Source: Trichosphaerium sp. ATCC 40318
Lineage: Eukaryota > Discosea > Flabellinia > Trichosidae
Direction of reading: 5' to 3'
NCBI GenBank assembly: GCA_038496445.1
Contig: JALMLS010000602.1
Coordinates: forward strand, 1-56,793
DNA length: 56,793 bases
The notes beneath the pieces were generated by a model. The model was not told where the DNA came from. It did no database searches and saw only the letters and a program-made list of their open reading frames with translations. Shown one piece after another: positions 44,346 through 56,398 of the stretch; the first letter of the stretch is position 1; each line of letters starts with the position of its first letter. The position numbers were made by a program, and so were the translations under genes.

Positions 44346-45483
44346 TCATTTTTTACAAAGGTGCACTCCCAGACTCACAGGTTTAGCGTATTTTTCGTTG
44401 TGTGGTTCATCAAGGTCTAGTAATGTGAAATGTTTTAAAAAAGCTTTCATATACACGTGCAACGGTCTTCTAAATTCTACAAAATCTGTTGAAAATTTTC
44501 CCCATCTAACAAATGGTTATTGATACAAACTCGAATTTCAAACTCACTGTAGATGTGCTGTATGAGTAGAAAGATATGACATATAGAAATCTCTATAGTT
44601 TTCTGCCTTTGTAACTGAGAAACACGGATGCAAGAAGACAGCAATGACTTAAAATCAAGTATAAGAAAAAACGAAAAAATTCCTCTTGTGTTGAACTTTA
44701 CCTCGTCCTTTTGGTACAAGTACTCTACTGAATGCCTTAATAGTACTATCTAGATCAGGTGTATCCATCAGAACATAATTAGATATAATCAAATCAACAG
44801 AGTTATCAGGTATATGCTTCAACTCTTCGACAGAGTCAACCATTAATTTGGCTGGAGGATCAATATCACAACAGTTCTTTTTAGCAAGTTTAATCATCTT
44901 AGGACTAATATCAACACCAATAACCTGGTCCATTTGTCAACATTACATGTGCTTGTGAAGCATCAGTACCTGTTTAGGCGCTTTAGCGGTCAATTTTCTG
45001 ACCAGGTAGCCATTTCCACATCCTGCGTCCAGGATGACTTTGTTCTATCTCAAACTGTAAACACAGTTAGAGCAACTCATTTGTCTTACGCTGATATCTC
45101 CAACATGCTTCCAAATGAATTTATCGGAGTTTTCGAGCCTGTTCTTGTCACCTTCAATTCCAATCCATGCATTCCATTCTATCAAGTGTTAGACATACGC
45201 TTGAGACTATTGTACAATCAATTACGCGCGTTTCTTTGTTTTACAGCAATGAAGGCTCGCAATTAGCGTAAAAAGTATTAATACCTTCTGCTTTACCATC
45301 CCATACCTCTGCTACGTTTACTGCCATAGTGTTTCCTTTTAAATGACTAGAATATGACTTTTGTAGAAATGTTACCAACTTTTCAACAATCTCTGTCTTT
45401 GGAGCTTTGTGTGGCACAACCTCTAAAAAGATACAACTCTTCGGATTCACACGTGGTTTGACAACAACAGTACATGTAGTCAT
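44346..45483 (-). CDS. SAM-dependent methyltransferase (type 11)
   Basis: The first in-frame ATG is at 45483 (MTTCTVVVKPRVNPKSCIFL). After VAEVWDGKAEGINTFYANCE and WNAWIGIEGDKNRLENSDKF comes motif I, VILDAGCGNGYLVRKL, then VIGVDISPKMIKLAKKNC, DSVEELKHIPDNSVDLIIS, NYVLMDTPDLDSTIKAFSR and VLVPKGR. This is the Rossmann methyltransferase order: glycine-rich loop, acidic residue binding the ribose, post-I and motif IV. A late exon reads VFLHPCFSVTKAENYRDFY, then WGKFSTDFVEFRRPLHVYMK AFLKHF and a stop at 44346. The C-terminal HPCF and RPLH..YM..F pieces are typical of small-molecule methyltransferases of this group. The substrate is unknown. Starts 90 bases after the ABC1 gene on the same strand. 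Confidence 0.8.
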
Positions 45484-45572
45484 ACTCACAGAGCATGACA
45501 CGATTCAACTTGGACAAGACCTCACAAAACGTGTGCAGAGTCTAGAGGCGTTGTTTTACTTTTACACTATTT

Positions 45573-48200
45573 TCAAACACCTTCTAGTTGAAAACCAAGT
45601 AAAGCTAAGACACCCGAGAACATCTGAGATAATGTCAAGTATGCTGATAGTCCCCATAGACGAACATTAAGTCCAAACCATTCGTAGTATTTATACATTT
45701 TTGTACTCATTGGCAGGTCTTCTACAATGACAACGTTAATGCAAAGCAAACTACGAAGTCAAGTTCTATCTGGTACGTACGTTCTTCTAGCTCTGTGAGG
45801 AATACAGTTCGTGCACAATAAAAGAACATGCTTTGCATATATTTTAAAGGACGTACGCCTAACCGAGTATTCAAGAGACGTAGTAGATCACTAAAAGACT
45901 TTGTTAATTCAGTGCTTTAGGAGTATGGGAAGTTTTACAGTTTGTAACATCTGATACTTACTTTGTCTTCAAGAGGAGTACAAGTGGTGGAGGTATTTCT
46001 TGTAGGATATGAGTTATCTGGTCCAAGTACTTGCCTATATTATCACGCATAGATTCTTTACTCATTTCTGTTTCAAGTTGTAGCTGTGTCTTTCCTTTGC
46101 TGTAAAAGAACCTCAATAAGACAAGAAGTATTCTGTAATATACTTACGCTTCCTTCCAAGGTGTAGCTGTTATCATGGCAGCAAATAATCGATAATTATC
46201 AACACCAAGAAGCTGTGCATATTTTGCAATATTATCTTCATCTTTTTTGAGAATAGACATCCACAACTTGCTGTAGTTATACCTGAACAATAAGTGTTAG
46301 AATCAATAGGATACATATATTTTACTAGAGAAGGACATACCTAAAGTCATCTTCGTATTGCAAGCACAATCCATTATCAAGTAATACTACTTGAAAATCA
46401 CCACTCTTTTCTGGATGTTTTCGAACCATGATCTGACACAAGATGTGGTGAGCTTTTTTCTTGATTATATGAGGTGGTAGTAACACGTACATTACCGGCA
46501 TGTGGATCACAATGTACGAATCTGTATCGGAAAAATGAGGTTGAGAAAGTTAATAAGTGAAACGTACCCATGGGAAAAAATTTGAGTATTAAAAATATTG
46601 TTTACACAGCGTGCTACAGCGCTTGGTTTAGCACCAAGTGCTTTGAGACCTTCGATATCATTTGCAAGAGACCCACGAATAAACTCTTGAACTAGAATAA
46701 CTTTTGTTGTATATCTCTAAACAAGCATGTTAGAGGTTTAGTTTAAAAGTACATCAACGTTTTTTTTTTTTTTTTTTTGGAATGTACCTCATGTATAATA
46801 GGTGTATGAAAAGTTGGATCGTCAGCAAATAGTTCTCTCATTCTATTCGCATTATGGGCCTCTAATTCAAAGTCTAGTTCTTGAGGTAAATTTCGGTGGA
46901 GCTCTCTTTATGTTTGTTAGTGCTTTTGAAAAAAACGATTTTGACAACTTTACCTAATAAGCCACTCGAATTTATAGTTTGGGAATACCTTAGCCTCGGT
47001 GTTAGAACAACGAATAGTGTACTTCATTCTTACCTTAGATGCTATTGTAACAAGTAATGTAACAGTTTTAACATCTGCCCATGCCTAATGTCAGAGTGAG
47101 TTCAGTAGCTTCAGATATTTCAGTGAAAGCACGTACTTGTTCTGATACATCAAAATATTGCACCTAGAAATATGTAACTAAATGGTTTTCAAGATCGTAA
47201 TACGGTGTACCTTCACTGCTACTTCTTCACCTGTCTTTAATTTACCACGATGAACTTGTCCGAGACTCGCAGCGGCAATAGGTTTCTTATCAAACTAGAA
47301 ATGTCATTGTTAACATTGACACGAAATGTCACATTTTACCTCTTCAAAAATATCCGAAGGAAGCCTACTGAAGCAACTTTTGAATTGTTCTTCAACTTGC
47401 TCATATGGAACAGGAGGACATTCATTATATAAGCCAGAAAAAGTAGTTGTATACTCTTCAGGGATTATAAAAAAAAGACTTGACATGTGTTGCCCAATTT
47501 TTACGTATACACCTCCTTGTTCTTTAAATAATTTCATTAATTTATCAGCAGAGCGTTGGTGTATCTATAGTTTTGGTGAGCACGTGAGTGGAATCAAGGT
47601 GGAAATCACTTACAGTTTTTAGCGTGTTGTTGTACTCTTCTCCTTTGAGGTCACGTAGAGAGTAATAATAGTCGTAGCCAACGCCGAAAGCGACAAATCT
47701 ATTGGAACCAAAGTCAGGTTTTCTTAAAGGAGGTTAGATAGGCGTACGATGTTTTTATAGCGCGCGCAACTTGTCTGCAAGCTCTTTTAACTGGGTAAAT
47801 CAATCCTGCGAGTGGAACCAAAGAAAGAAGAAATAGTTTGGTGCTCATAGATGTCTTTGCCACTGTGGCTGCTTCAACAGCCACTTGACGTGTAAAAACT
47901 TTATTATACTTACGAAAGTTAGCGTAAAACATATGTGGACGCGTACAGATTGTTTTAGAGCGAATCTAGCTGAAAACGGAGCAATTGTATGTGTGACGCT
48001 TCTAGACGCGTATTGAAGCGCCGTACGACGCCTTACGCTTGCACCAGGTAATTCAAATGCGTACATGGTGTTTTTACTGGGTATGAGACATTGTATGTGA
48101 AGTCACGTTTAAAGTTCTTGTGTACTTCTGCTGACCAGCGCACTACCTGTAGTATTGTCTGTTGTACCAAACACGTTGACATTACCGTCATTGATGCCAT
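45573..48200 (-). CDS. ABC1/ADCK1-like atypical kinase
   Basis: The likely start at 48200 ([20 protein letters not shown]) gives a basic, mitochondria-like N-terminus. A hydrophobic stretch ([15 protein letters not shown]) and AIKTSYAYL follow. ABC1 signatures appear in order: [40 protein letters not shown] (KxGQ motif), [20 protein letters not shown] (Ala-rich loop in place of Gly-rich), [29 protein letters not shown] (catalytic loop), [14 protein letters not shown] (DNG in place of DFG). The last exon ends [11 protein letters not shown], with the stop at 45573. ADCK1 relatives act at mitochondrial membranes in lipid and coenzyme Q homeostasis. Many introns, some with GTACGT donors. Confidence 0.85.
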
Positions 48201-48253
48201 AGTGACAGACCTGTGCCTATCTGACAAGTATTAAATTTAGTGTTTGTGCTGTT

Positions 48254-51200
48254 ATGGAAGAAACGCTTATAGATTGGGTGGAGAAAGTTGTTGAGTGCAA
48301 ATTGGATGCAAATGATTTACATGGGTAATAGTCAGCCTAAAATGATTTACGTTGTTAACAGTGCGTAGATCTCTCCGCTCTGGCGTTGTACTGTGCAAGT
48401 ACGTAGTGACAACGTTATTTGTTTCGAAATGTATGTCTAAATACACCCTAGGCTCGTTTCTAAACTTAAACCCGACGTCATAGATGATTTTAATGACGGG
48501 GAAGGCAAACTACATACTTTGCTTGAACGGGTACGTTTTAACACGTAAACCGCTCAAACACATCATAAAACGGCGCCTAGGAGAACATTGGCATTTTTTT
48601 AGACAGCTGTTGGCAACTTGGTATTCCGTCCGATGAACTCTTCGTTACAAGTGACCTTCACGAGGATGAGGGCATGGACATGGTACAATTAAATTCACAC
48701 AAGTACGTTCAAACCGCTTATCATGATGTTCAGGTTCTAGGTTGCATAAAAGCAATAGCAAGGGAATGTCCTAACTGGGGATGGACTGGAATAACACTTG
48801 CTTCAGATGAAGCCCAAAGCGGAAGTGAAATTCCTCATGCAACTAGTTCTCCCTCAAAAGTTGGTAGTGTAAACTCTAGTGTAAGTGAAGAGACACTACA
48901 AGAACTGGAAGAGCTTCGAGCTGACTTAGAACGCGCAAGAGAGGACTTGGGGGAGATTCACGATGGTAAGAAAGAAAACAAAAAACTTTTCAATTGCTGT
49001 TCCAAAAAATCGCAGTTTCTTGACATACTTCTTTTAGAGATGGATCAACAGAAACTTATGTATGATAGCGAAATAAATTTACTTGAAGAAAATGTTCTCG
49101 ATTTAGAGGATCAAATTGATGTATTAATGGAGGTAAACAAACAAAAACTCTTTCGAGTTTAGAAATGAAACACTTCTAATCCTATATTTTTCTTGTCATT
49201 TTTGTTAACACAATGTCAAGGAAAATCGAAAGATTGTTTATGCCAATGCAAAGCTTGAAGGACAAGTGAAAGGTATTGCGAATAAACATAAATCTACCGC
49301 TGAAACAGAGGTACGTATAACATATTTTTACGTTCTTGAAAAAGCAGTACAAAATGCTTACAGTTTGTTTAAATAGATGGTAAAAGATTTAATCAACAGG
49401 CTTTCAATGGAGGAAGAAGAGAATAATAAATTAATCTCTGAACTACAACGTAAGCTTAGAGAAGCTAAGGAACAACTATACAATGTAGAAGACGCCAATA
49501 TTGAGCTTGAGTACCAAGTAACAGAATTGCAGGTACCCAAAAAAAAGTTCACTTTTTTTCCATCTGTAGCTAATACATTGTACTCAGACAAGGCTTAATA
49601 CAGTTTCTCAGTTTGAAACAACATCTGATGAAGCTATGGATCAAATAAAGAGCCTACGTGCTGAATTACAAGAATCAACAGCAAAAACTGCTGATTTAGA
49701 AGCAAAGAGCACTAGAGATACTGATGCATTAGCATCTGTTCGTATGCTAGCTCAAACAAAGTTTGAGGAAGTAAAGAAGCTAGAAAAGGAGAAAATGCTA
49801 TTGAATGATGAAATGCTAACAAAGAAGAATGCTTACACAATGAAGATTAATCAGCTCAACGTACGACATGAGTTTTTTTTCTGTTTTTTTATCTTTCATC
49901 AAACGTGTTTAAACAACAATTCTCCGTTATAATATAGCAAAAAATACATTTGTTTGAGTACATCAATTCACATGCAATGGCCTTGTGTTTTAAGGGCTTA
50001 CTTGTAATAACTACATAGGACGAGATAAATCGTGTTTCTGTTGAGAATTATAAATACAAAGAAACAAATGATAACTTAACACAACAAGTTGCTGATCTTC
50101 ATAAAAATGCAGAAAAAGCAGGTAAACCTGTTGGTGCTATAGACAAGAGTAAGCTTAACTATGAAGTGAGATACAGAGGACTGGGTACGTTCTTCTTTTT
50201 GGTCTTCTTGGTTTTTTTCTTAATTTGAATTTTCAAACTTTTTCTTATTCTTGTGTAGAGCGCCAATTAGCTGGCTTGACAACAGCCAGAGATAACGCTG
50301 ATGCACGCATTGAGTCTCTTCTTTTACAGTTACAAATGGAAAAGAAGCGTGTTGATGAGTTAGCACTCTCTGAAGCTGGGTTAAAGACTCAAGTCGGTAA
50401 GATGAAGAACCACTCTAGAAATGCTATAAACATGGCAAAAGAAGAGATAATGCTCTTAAAGAAACAAAAAACAATACAAACAAAAGCTCTTGCAAGAGCT
50501 GAGAGTAATATAAAGGGATTAAAACTAAACCTAAGCTCTCTAAAAAGTCAGCATACAATACTTGTTAAACAAAAAGTTAATCAACGTGCATCTCTTCAAA
50601 TAAATGCACCTGGACAAAGTAGTGATAAGATTAGAATGCTTGAACAAGAGCTTGTTAATGTAAAAAGAACACACGCCAATACTTTGGCAAAGATTAAACA
50701 ACAGATCACTGAAGAGAGGCAAAGAGCTAAAAATAGGTACAAAGAGTTATTGTTTTTTGCTTTTCGGATTTTCTCCTTCTTTCTTCTTTCTTTCTTCTAA
50801 ATACGTGTTCTTGTAGAGAAGCTGAGTATAAGAAACAAGCAGATACAGCGAATACTAGGCTAGTAGAAGAACTACAAAAGCTTAATAACCTAAGACAACG
50901 GTTTATTGCTGTTTCTAAAGAAAAAGCAGATGTTGAGATGAAGCTTGCAAAACTAACAGAAATCAATAATAAGCAACATAAAGAGATACAAACAGTCAAA
51001 GAACATGCCAACGAGAAGAAGAAAAAGAGGTAACAGTAATCACTCCTCTACCACCTCGTTGGTAGTCACTTAAAGTTGCTTGCTAACTGTTTTTGTCGTA
51101 GACGTCAAACTATTGCTTTGCGACAACAAAATGAAGCTAATGTTCATGCTCTCATTGAAAAGAATAGAGCTAAACGCCAAGACCGTAGCACTGTTTATTT

Positions 51201-52624
51201 AGCCAACTCAAGGCAAACAAGCAAACCGCTTCCTCCTAGACCTGCACGGAAACCTTCAAGGTTGACTGCACCTCCATTATCACCAAAAGTAGTTAGCACA
51301 AAGAAGACAAACTTGAACCGCAGATCACGTCTTGTTAAGCTAGATATTACTACAAAACCAGCAGTTCCTCCTAGAAAAGGTAAACCTACTCAACCACGGG
51401 AGAGCGCATCAGGAGATTTTTATTACAATCAAGCTGTTGGTATTGGTACGTCTTGTTTTTCGCTGTTGCTTTGTTTGCGGTTTTTTTCATCTGTTTGACT
51501 TACTGTTGTATAGGTCCTAAAACTATATCTTACCTTCAAAAAAGCATAGAAAGGATACTTCGGTATGCAGTAAAAGATATATATTTCTTTATTTACAACG
51601 CATAGTGGACAGAGGCAAACAAGGGATGAAGCGAAAATAATTGCAGAAAACCTAAACAAACTTTTTGGTAAGTCAGATTTATTACTCCTTGATTTTTGAC
51701 GGTTTACAGCAACTGACGCTGGAAGACGCATATTTGCATACCTCCTACAGGAAGCTGTTAGGCTTAACCGCATTCTTCTTGTCGGATCATTCACAGCACT
51801 AAAAAACATAATCGAGTCTTCGTTGAAGTACTTTAATCCAAAAAATAGGCACGTGCTCTTTTATTGTTCATTTTGAGCTCTTTGTTTCATCGCTGATGGT
51901 ATACCCTAAAGGTCTGATTTTACTGGATTGAAGATGATACTAGAGTTATCATATGATGTTAGATATAATCAACCTGATGGCGAAAAGGTCTTCTTGAAGG
52001 TTAGTCATTCACCTTTTTTTTCAACTGAAAGAAAAGCAGTCTCTTATTTTTTCTTCACAGGACAAGATTAAATCACACTTGATTTGGGCTGAGATGTCTT
52101 TCTGGCAAGGTGTGGTTATTGGTATAGTGGTAATTTAGTGATCTGATGTTGTATAGAGTACTGGTGGCATAAAATAGGAAAATCTTTTGCTGCTGCAAGA
52201 AATACACCTCAAATCAATACAAACTTGTTCATTACAAGTCAACTCAAGACTTTCAGTACGCTTCATTTTATTTGAAAAATGATACACAATTCGATTGCAA
52301 TCAACATAAACTAACTGTGGTGTTCTTTAGCTCAAGTAATATGGGGTTTTGGTCAAATGAATAAGGAAAAGGTTATTGCTGCTGTACTAGATATTGCAGT
52401 AAAAAGTGGATTACCTCCTTTTTCCATGAGACGTGTTCGGCAAGAGATTGGCGGTTGGATTGCTCAAGGTAAAGCAAAACCAAAACGTACACGATTTCAG
52501 ACAGTTATGCTTGGTAATAGTCCAATTCCAGGCACGTGATAACAGAATTTATTGGTTTTTGTTCTGCCCTTTTTTTTTTAATGTTGTTTGTTTAGATAAA
52601 CCTGGTCGTAATCCTTATGTGTAA
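48254..52624 (+). CDS. Calponin-homology and long coiled-coil protein
   Basis: ATG 48254. The N-terminus is a single CH domain of the calponin/transgelin type (LIDWVEKVVECKLDANDLHG, LVSKLKPDVIDDF, LGIPSDELFVTSDLHEDEGM, VLGCIKAIARECPNW). About 550 residues of coiled coil follow (for example ETLQELEELRADLERAREDL, ERQLAGLTTARDNADARIES), then a Pro/Lys-rich spacer with PxxP motifs (KPLPPRPARKPS). The C-terminal helical domain reads GRRIFAYLLQEAVRLNRILL, ALKNIIESSLKYFNP, FTGLKMILELSYDVRYNQPD and SHLIWAEMSFWQ to NPYV. I do not recognise that domain. Two of its introns are GC-AG (51849, 52532). Likely an actin-linked scaffold. Confidence 0.75.
51849..51911 (+). other. GC-AG intron with GCACGTG donor
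   Basis: Begins GCACGTGCTCTT after AAAAATAG and ends CCTAAAG. Phase 2; splicing gives NPKN-R-SDFTGLKMILE. Confidence 0.75.
52532..52595 (+). other. GC-AG intron with GCACGTG donor
   Basis: Begins GCACGTGATAAC after ATTCCAG and ends GTTTAG. Phase 1; splicing gives NSPIP-D-KPGRNPYV and the stop at 52622. Confidence 0.8.
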
Positions 52625-52855
52625 AAGAAATAAAAGTAAAATCATACCATTATGTACTGTTAGTTTCTTGTAATCTATAAAGCGGAACTCACCCACATGT
52701 GGTATCTCAGCAGTTGTTTAAGGCGTGATAAACAAAAAAAAAAGTTCACAGTTTTCGAACCTAAAGAATGAAAATTCGTTGTGGATGTATTATTGTAGTA
52801 TCCACCTGAGAGTGTACATACGCTCTAATGAATGTATTTTTGTGTTGTGGGGTTT

Positions 52856-54703
52856 TTACACGAGTGAGTACACAGCAAAGAATAGCATTTCCGAGTATGT
52901 GTAAGAAGATACATTGAACCCAGGATCATTAACCTTAAAGCTATCTGATGCTTCATCATATCCAGTAATAAGTACCCAATGTTCTCCATTTCTTACGTTT
53001 ACAATAGTACCAATATTGCAATCCTTTTACAAAAACCAGTCAGTTCACCTGAAGGAGCTGTCACGTGATTGTACCTTGGATAAGTTTATCAAGTCATTTT
53101 TGGATACATTTTCAACAAACTGTTTGATGTGCACAGGACCAAGAGCTGATACAGAGTCCCTTATGAAAGTTAAATAAGGAAGACTAAACATTTAAAACTT
53201 AATTAAGTCGTACCAAATAACTAAGTCATCAGAAGCATAGCCTCCATTATTTGTTAACCAAGTATTCAAAGATCCTATTTACCAAAACTTAATCGCAAAA
53301 CAAGGAGGGACGATTTCGTACCTGGATTGGCAAGACTGCCGTTAATGTTCACACCACTTGACGCCAATAACATTGCAATATCAGTAACTGCACATCCTGA
53401 GCTACATAGCGTATTTTTGGGAGATCTACCCAAAGGATCACTAGCACAATACGTCAGAGAGAACTTCAAAAAATGAAAAAAAAAACCCAGTAAAGTCGGA
53501 TGTTGTTTTAACGTACTATTTCCATTGTGGGTTGCATTGACTGTAGTAGTGGAAATCGCAAGTTGGAGTAACTGGGTCTAACCCATCCAAATAGTTTAAG
53601 TCGACCTAATCAGAGTTTAGAGTGTATGCTGTAAAACTTCATAAAAAAATACCAACATACACCGCTATTGCACAAGTTTGTAGTTCCCTTGTATTGCTTG
53701 ATTGTAGGATCAGTCCAACCACCTTCCATTGTATAAGCCAACTGAAAATACTAACTATACCATACCAAATGCTTGGCTGTCGTAGTCATCGAAACTTGCA
53801 ACTCCATCATAGTGAGCATACCTATTTTTTTTTTCACATTTCGTACTAGCCTACTAAAAACGTACCATAACAAAGTGTCGTTATACGCCTCAAATCCATC
53901 TCCAAAAATAGGATACCACGTGTACCTTGTTTTAGAATATAAATAAAAGAGAAACAAATGAGAAACAACTGGAAGCACTTATTCTAAGAGGTTATGTTTT
54001 AATTTCTTACCTGGCTGAGTATATGCCCCAAGTATGTCCAGAATCTATGGCACCCGCAACAAGAGACTTCATAAATTCCCTATTATCAGAAACAGATGAA
54101 TGCCAATATTGAGTTCCTTCAATATCAAGCCAAATCTAACAAAAGTTGCTAAGTTTCCAAATTCGATGATGCGGCAAATACAAAAAAGGAAAGTCTTGGA
54201 CAGTTTTTGTCTCTGTCAAGAAAAAAGGGTTACCACTTACAGTACTATACGTTGCATTGAAACCTTCCAAGTATGAGACCATGTCTGACACTTGAGAATA
54301 ACCTGTTGTTCCACAAGTAGGGCAAGGGAAAACTTCAAAAAAGTCAGACTTTTACATCAAAAAAAACGCGTGGAGTTTGGTAAATTATCATCTCTCCAGA
54401 AAAAGGCTTTCGAGATTTCGTACCGTAAACATCTATGTCTTTTATACCCGCATCTCTTGCGTTATATATCGTGTGCGGTGCAACTGGATCTGGCTGTCCA
54501 ACAGACTGGTAGCCCTAAAGCGAGTTTAAGGCTAAAACTATCACGAAATAGCGACATACGCGTATAATAGCGTAATCGTAGCCTGCTGCTTTGATACATC
54601 TCCAAGCAGTAATATCTATCGACGATGACACGTCTACAGCTTTACGTGCGTACGTTACACCAAGGAGCAACAAAAGAAAAGCAAATGCGTTCCCTTTAAG
54701 CAT
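52856..54703 (-). CDS. Secreted GH25-like lysozyme fused to a C39-like peptidase
   Basis: The start at 54703 gives a signal peptide (MLKGNAFAFLLLLLGVTYA). The first domain starts KAVDVSSSIDITAWRCIKAA GYDYAIIR and continues with GYSQVSDMVSYLEGFNATY, IWLDIEGTQYWHSSVSDNRE and HYDGVASFDDYDSQAFGGW. This is the GH25-like lysozyme barrel, with the DVS start and a DIEG catalytic region. A linker (DPVTPTCDFHYYSQCNPQWK) leads into a peptidase C39_2-like domain (CASDPLGRSPKNTLCSSGCA VTDIAMLLASSGVNING, LNTWLTNNGGYASDDLVIW, GEHWVLITGYDEASDSFKVN DPG), with cysteine and histidine in family positions. The stop is at 52856. The pair would cut peptidoglycan sugar chains and peptides, fitting digestion of bacteria in the phagosome. 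Confidence 0.85.
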
Positions 54704-54855
54704 TTTTAATTGCAAACCGCGTTTTACAAAGATTGACCAACTTTTTTTTGACCGTTTTTCTTCCAACATTAAAAAATTTTGTTTACATTCTTTATTTACA
54801 TTTACTACGTCCTCACCTCATAGAGAAGTATGTACAAAAAAGAGGTGGGGTTATT

Positions 54856-56300
54856 TTAAGGCACCCAGCATGCTCTTCCGTTGGTTTCTAAAGTAGTACT
54901 AATGATATCTTCGAAACCTTCCCACTGCAAAAAAAAAAAAAGTGAGAAAAAATTGTAATAAGTTCGTTTTAGTTGTACCCCGACTTGATTGCGTGCTAGT
55001 GGTTTTGTGTATATAGATTTCGAAAGGTAGCCCATGTTGTAGAACGTAAGCTTGCTGTTAAAAAGCGCAATGAGTTACAAGAAGGAGTGTGCAAGAAAAA
55101 ACTTACCGTGATCCAATCCAACCTCTAGCCAGTAGACGAGATAACAGAGATGTCTCTAGAATCTAGAACCATATTAAATCAACAGTATTACACACATCTT
55201 ACTGCTCTAGATGCTTCCGAAGACGGCACAGAAAACGTGTTTTTCATAGTTGAATCTGCAACTGTAAATCTCACCTATTGGGCTTTTTAGTTTCAAAAAA
55301 TAAAGACAAAAAAACACTTTACCATGCCATCACTTTCGTCTTCAATACTAACACGCGTTTTATTCTGCATATCGGGGCAATACTAAGAGATGTTATATTG
55401 TATTAAACACGACTGACAGCCCAGCAAAGAAGAGAACACCCAATAAGCATGACTTACTTGAGGTATTTGTCCATGCACAGTAACAATTATATCAGCTACA
55501 GTATATACAATGCCATCGATTGGCGCAGTCCAAGCTGCACCTACAGTTTGAAGTAGGGATAATTTTATAATCTTGTCATTGCCCACACGAACAAAAACGC
55601 CATCAAATACATCCTTCAAAAAAAAACTTAGAATAGAATTTTCTATGCACAAAGAACTCATAACAGGTTTCTGTAACGCGCTTGGGTCCTTCAAACCTAA
55701 CAAGGTTGCGTACAAGTACTGGCGCCTTATCTGGTCTATCTTTCAAAGGCTCTGTAAATAATGTGGTGAAGTCTGGGTATGATAAGAACTATGCGTGTTA
55801 AGTGGAATTAGATGTGTTTTAGCGCGTACCTCCGTTGTTGAGGAACCAATCGTTGAAATTGAAAATAACGGCGCTGTATTTACTTTAATATAGTTCTAGG
55901 TTCATTAGGTTTCTATTACGTGCGTTTTACGCTCCATACCTCATACCATGTCAATTTGTTAAACGGCTTTTTCATTATACGTAACCTTTGATTTACTAAG
56001 CGCTTGTTGGTGTTAGCAATAGATTATTGTAGCATGATGTACTAGGCACCTGCCAATAAAGCTGATGTTCTTTTCCACGCTTGTTTAAGGTGCCACATAC
56101 AGCCACTAGTTGTTTTGAGCATTCTCATAACAGTTATTTCTACGTACTGACATTTAGCACTTCTCGTACAGTTAAGCTATCAAGCAACAGCCTGACCATG
56201 TCGCTGGGTAATGAAAGAACTGTAATTGTGCCTGGATTGCTCCCTACTGTACCATTAATCATAATACCGACTGTATGTGCGTTGTACCGCCGTTGCCCAT
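54856..56300 (-). CDS. F-box protein of unknown target
   Basis: The start at 56300 gives MGNG, then a GTACAACGC intron joining to VLSLPSDMVRLLLDSLTVRE VLNVM, AVCGTLNKRGKEHQLYWQ and RLVNQRLRIMKKPFNKLTWY: a complete F-box at the N-terminus with consistent phases. Downstream exons read PLKDRPDKAPVLVRNLV, DVFDGVFVRVGNDKIIKLSL, VGAAWTAPIDGIVYTVADII and DMQNKTRVSIEDESDGM. The gene ends WEGFEDIISTTLETNGRACW-VP, with the stop at 54856. The C-terminal part is beta-rich and not recognised. Divergent from the histidine phosphatase gene 99 bases away, which suggests a shared promoter. Confidence 0.65.
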
Positions 56301-56398
56301 TGAACTAGCCTAAATACAATTGTATGCTTCATGAACTTAACGCAATTGGGTTTAAGGAGCTCCAACGCTGACTGTTAGCTCTTCAAATACCTCAAGCA

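Noticed and set aside
46757-46778. Long T-run (about 22 bases) as a terminator
   Set aside because: It lies in an intron of the ABC1 gene, and similar runs are common in introns here.
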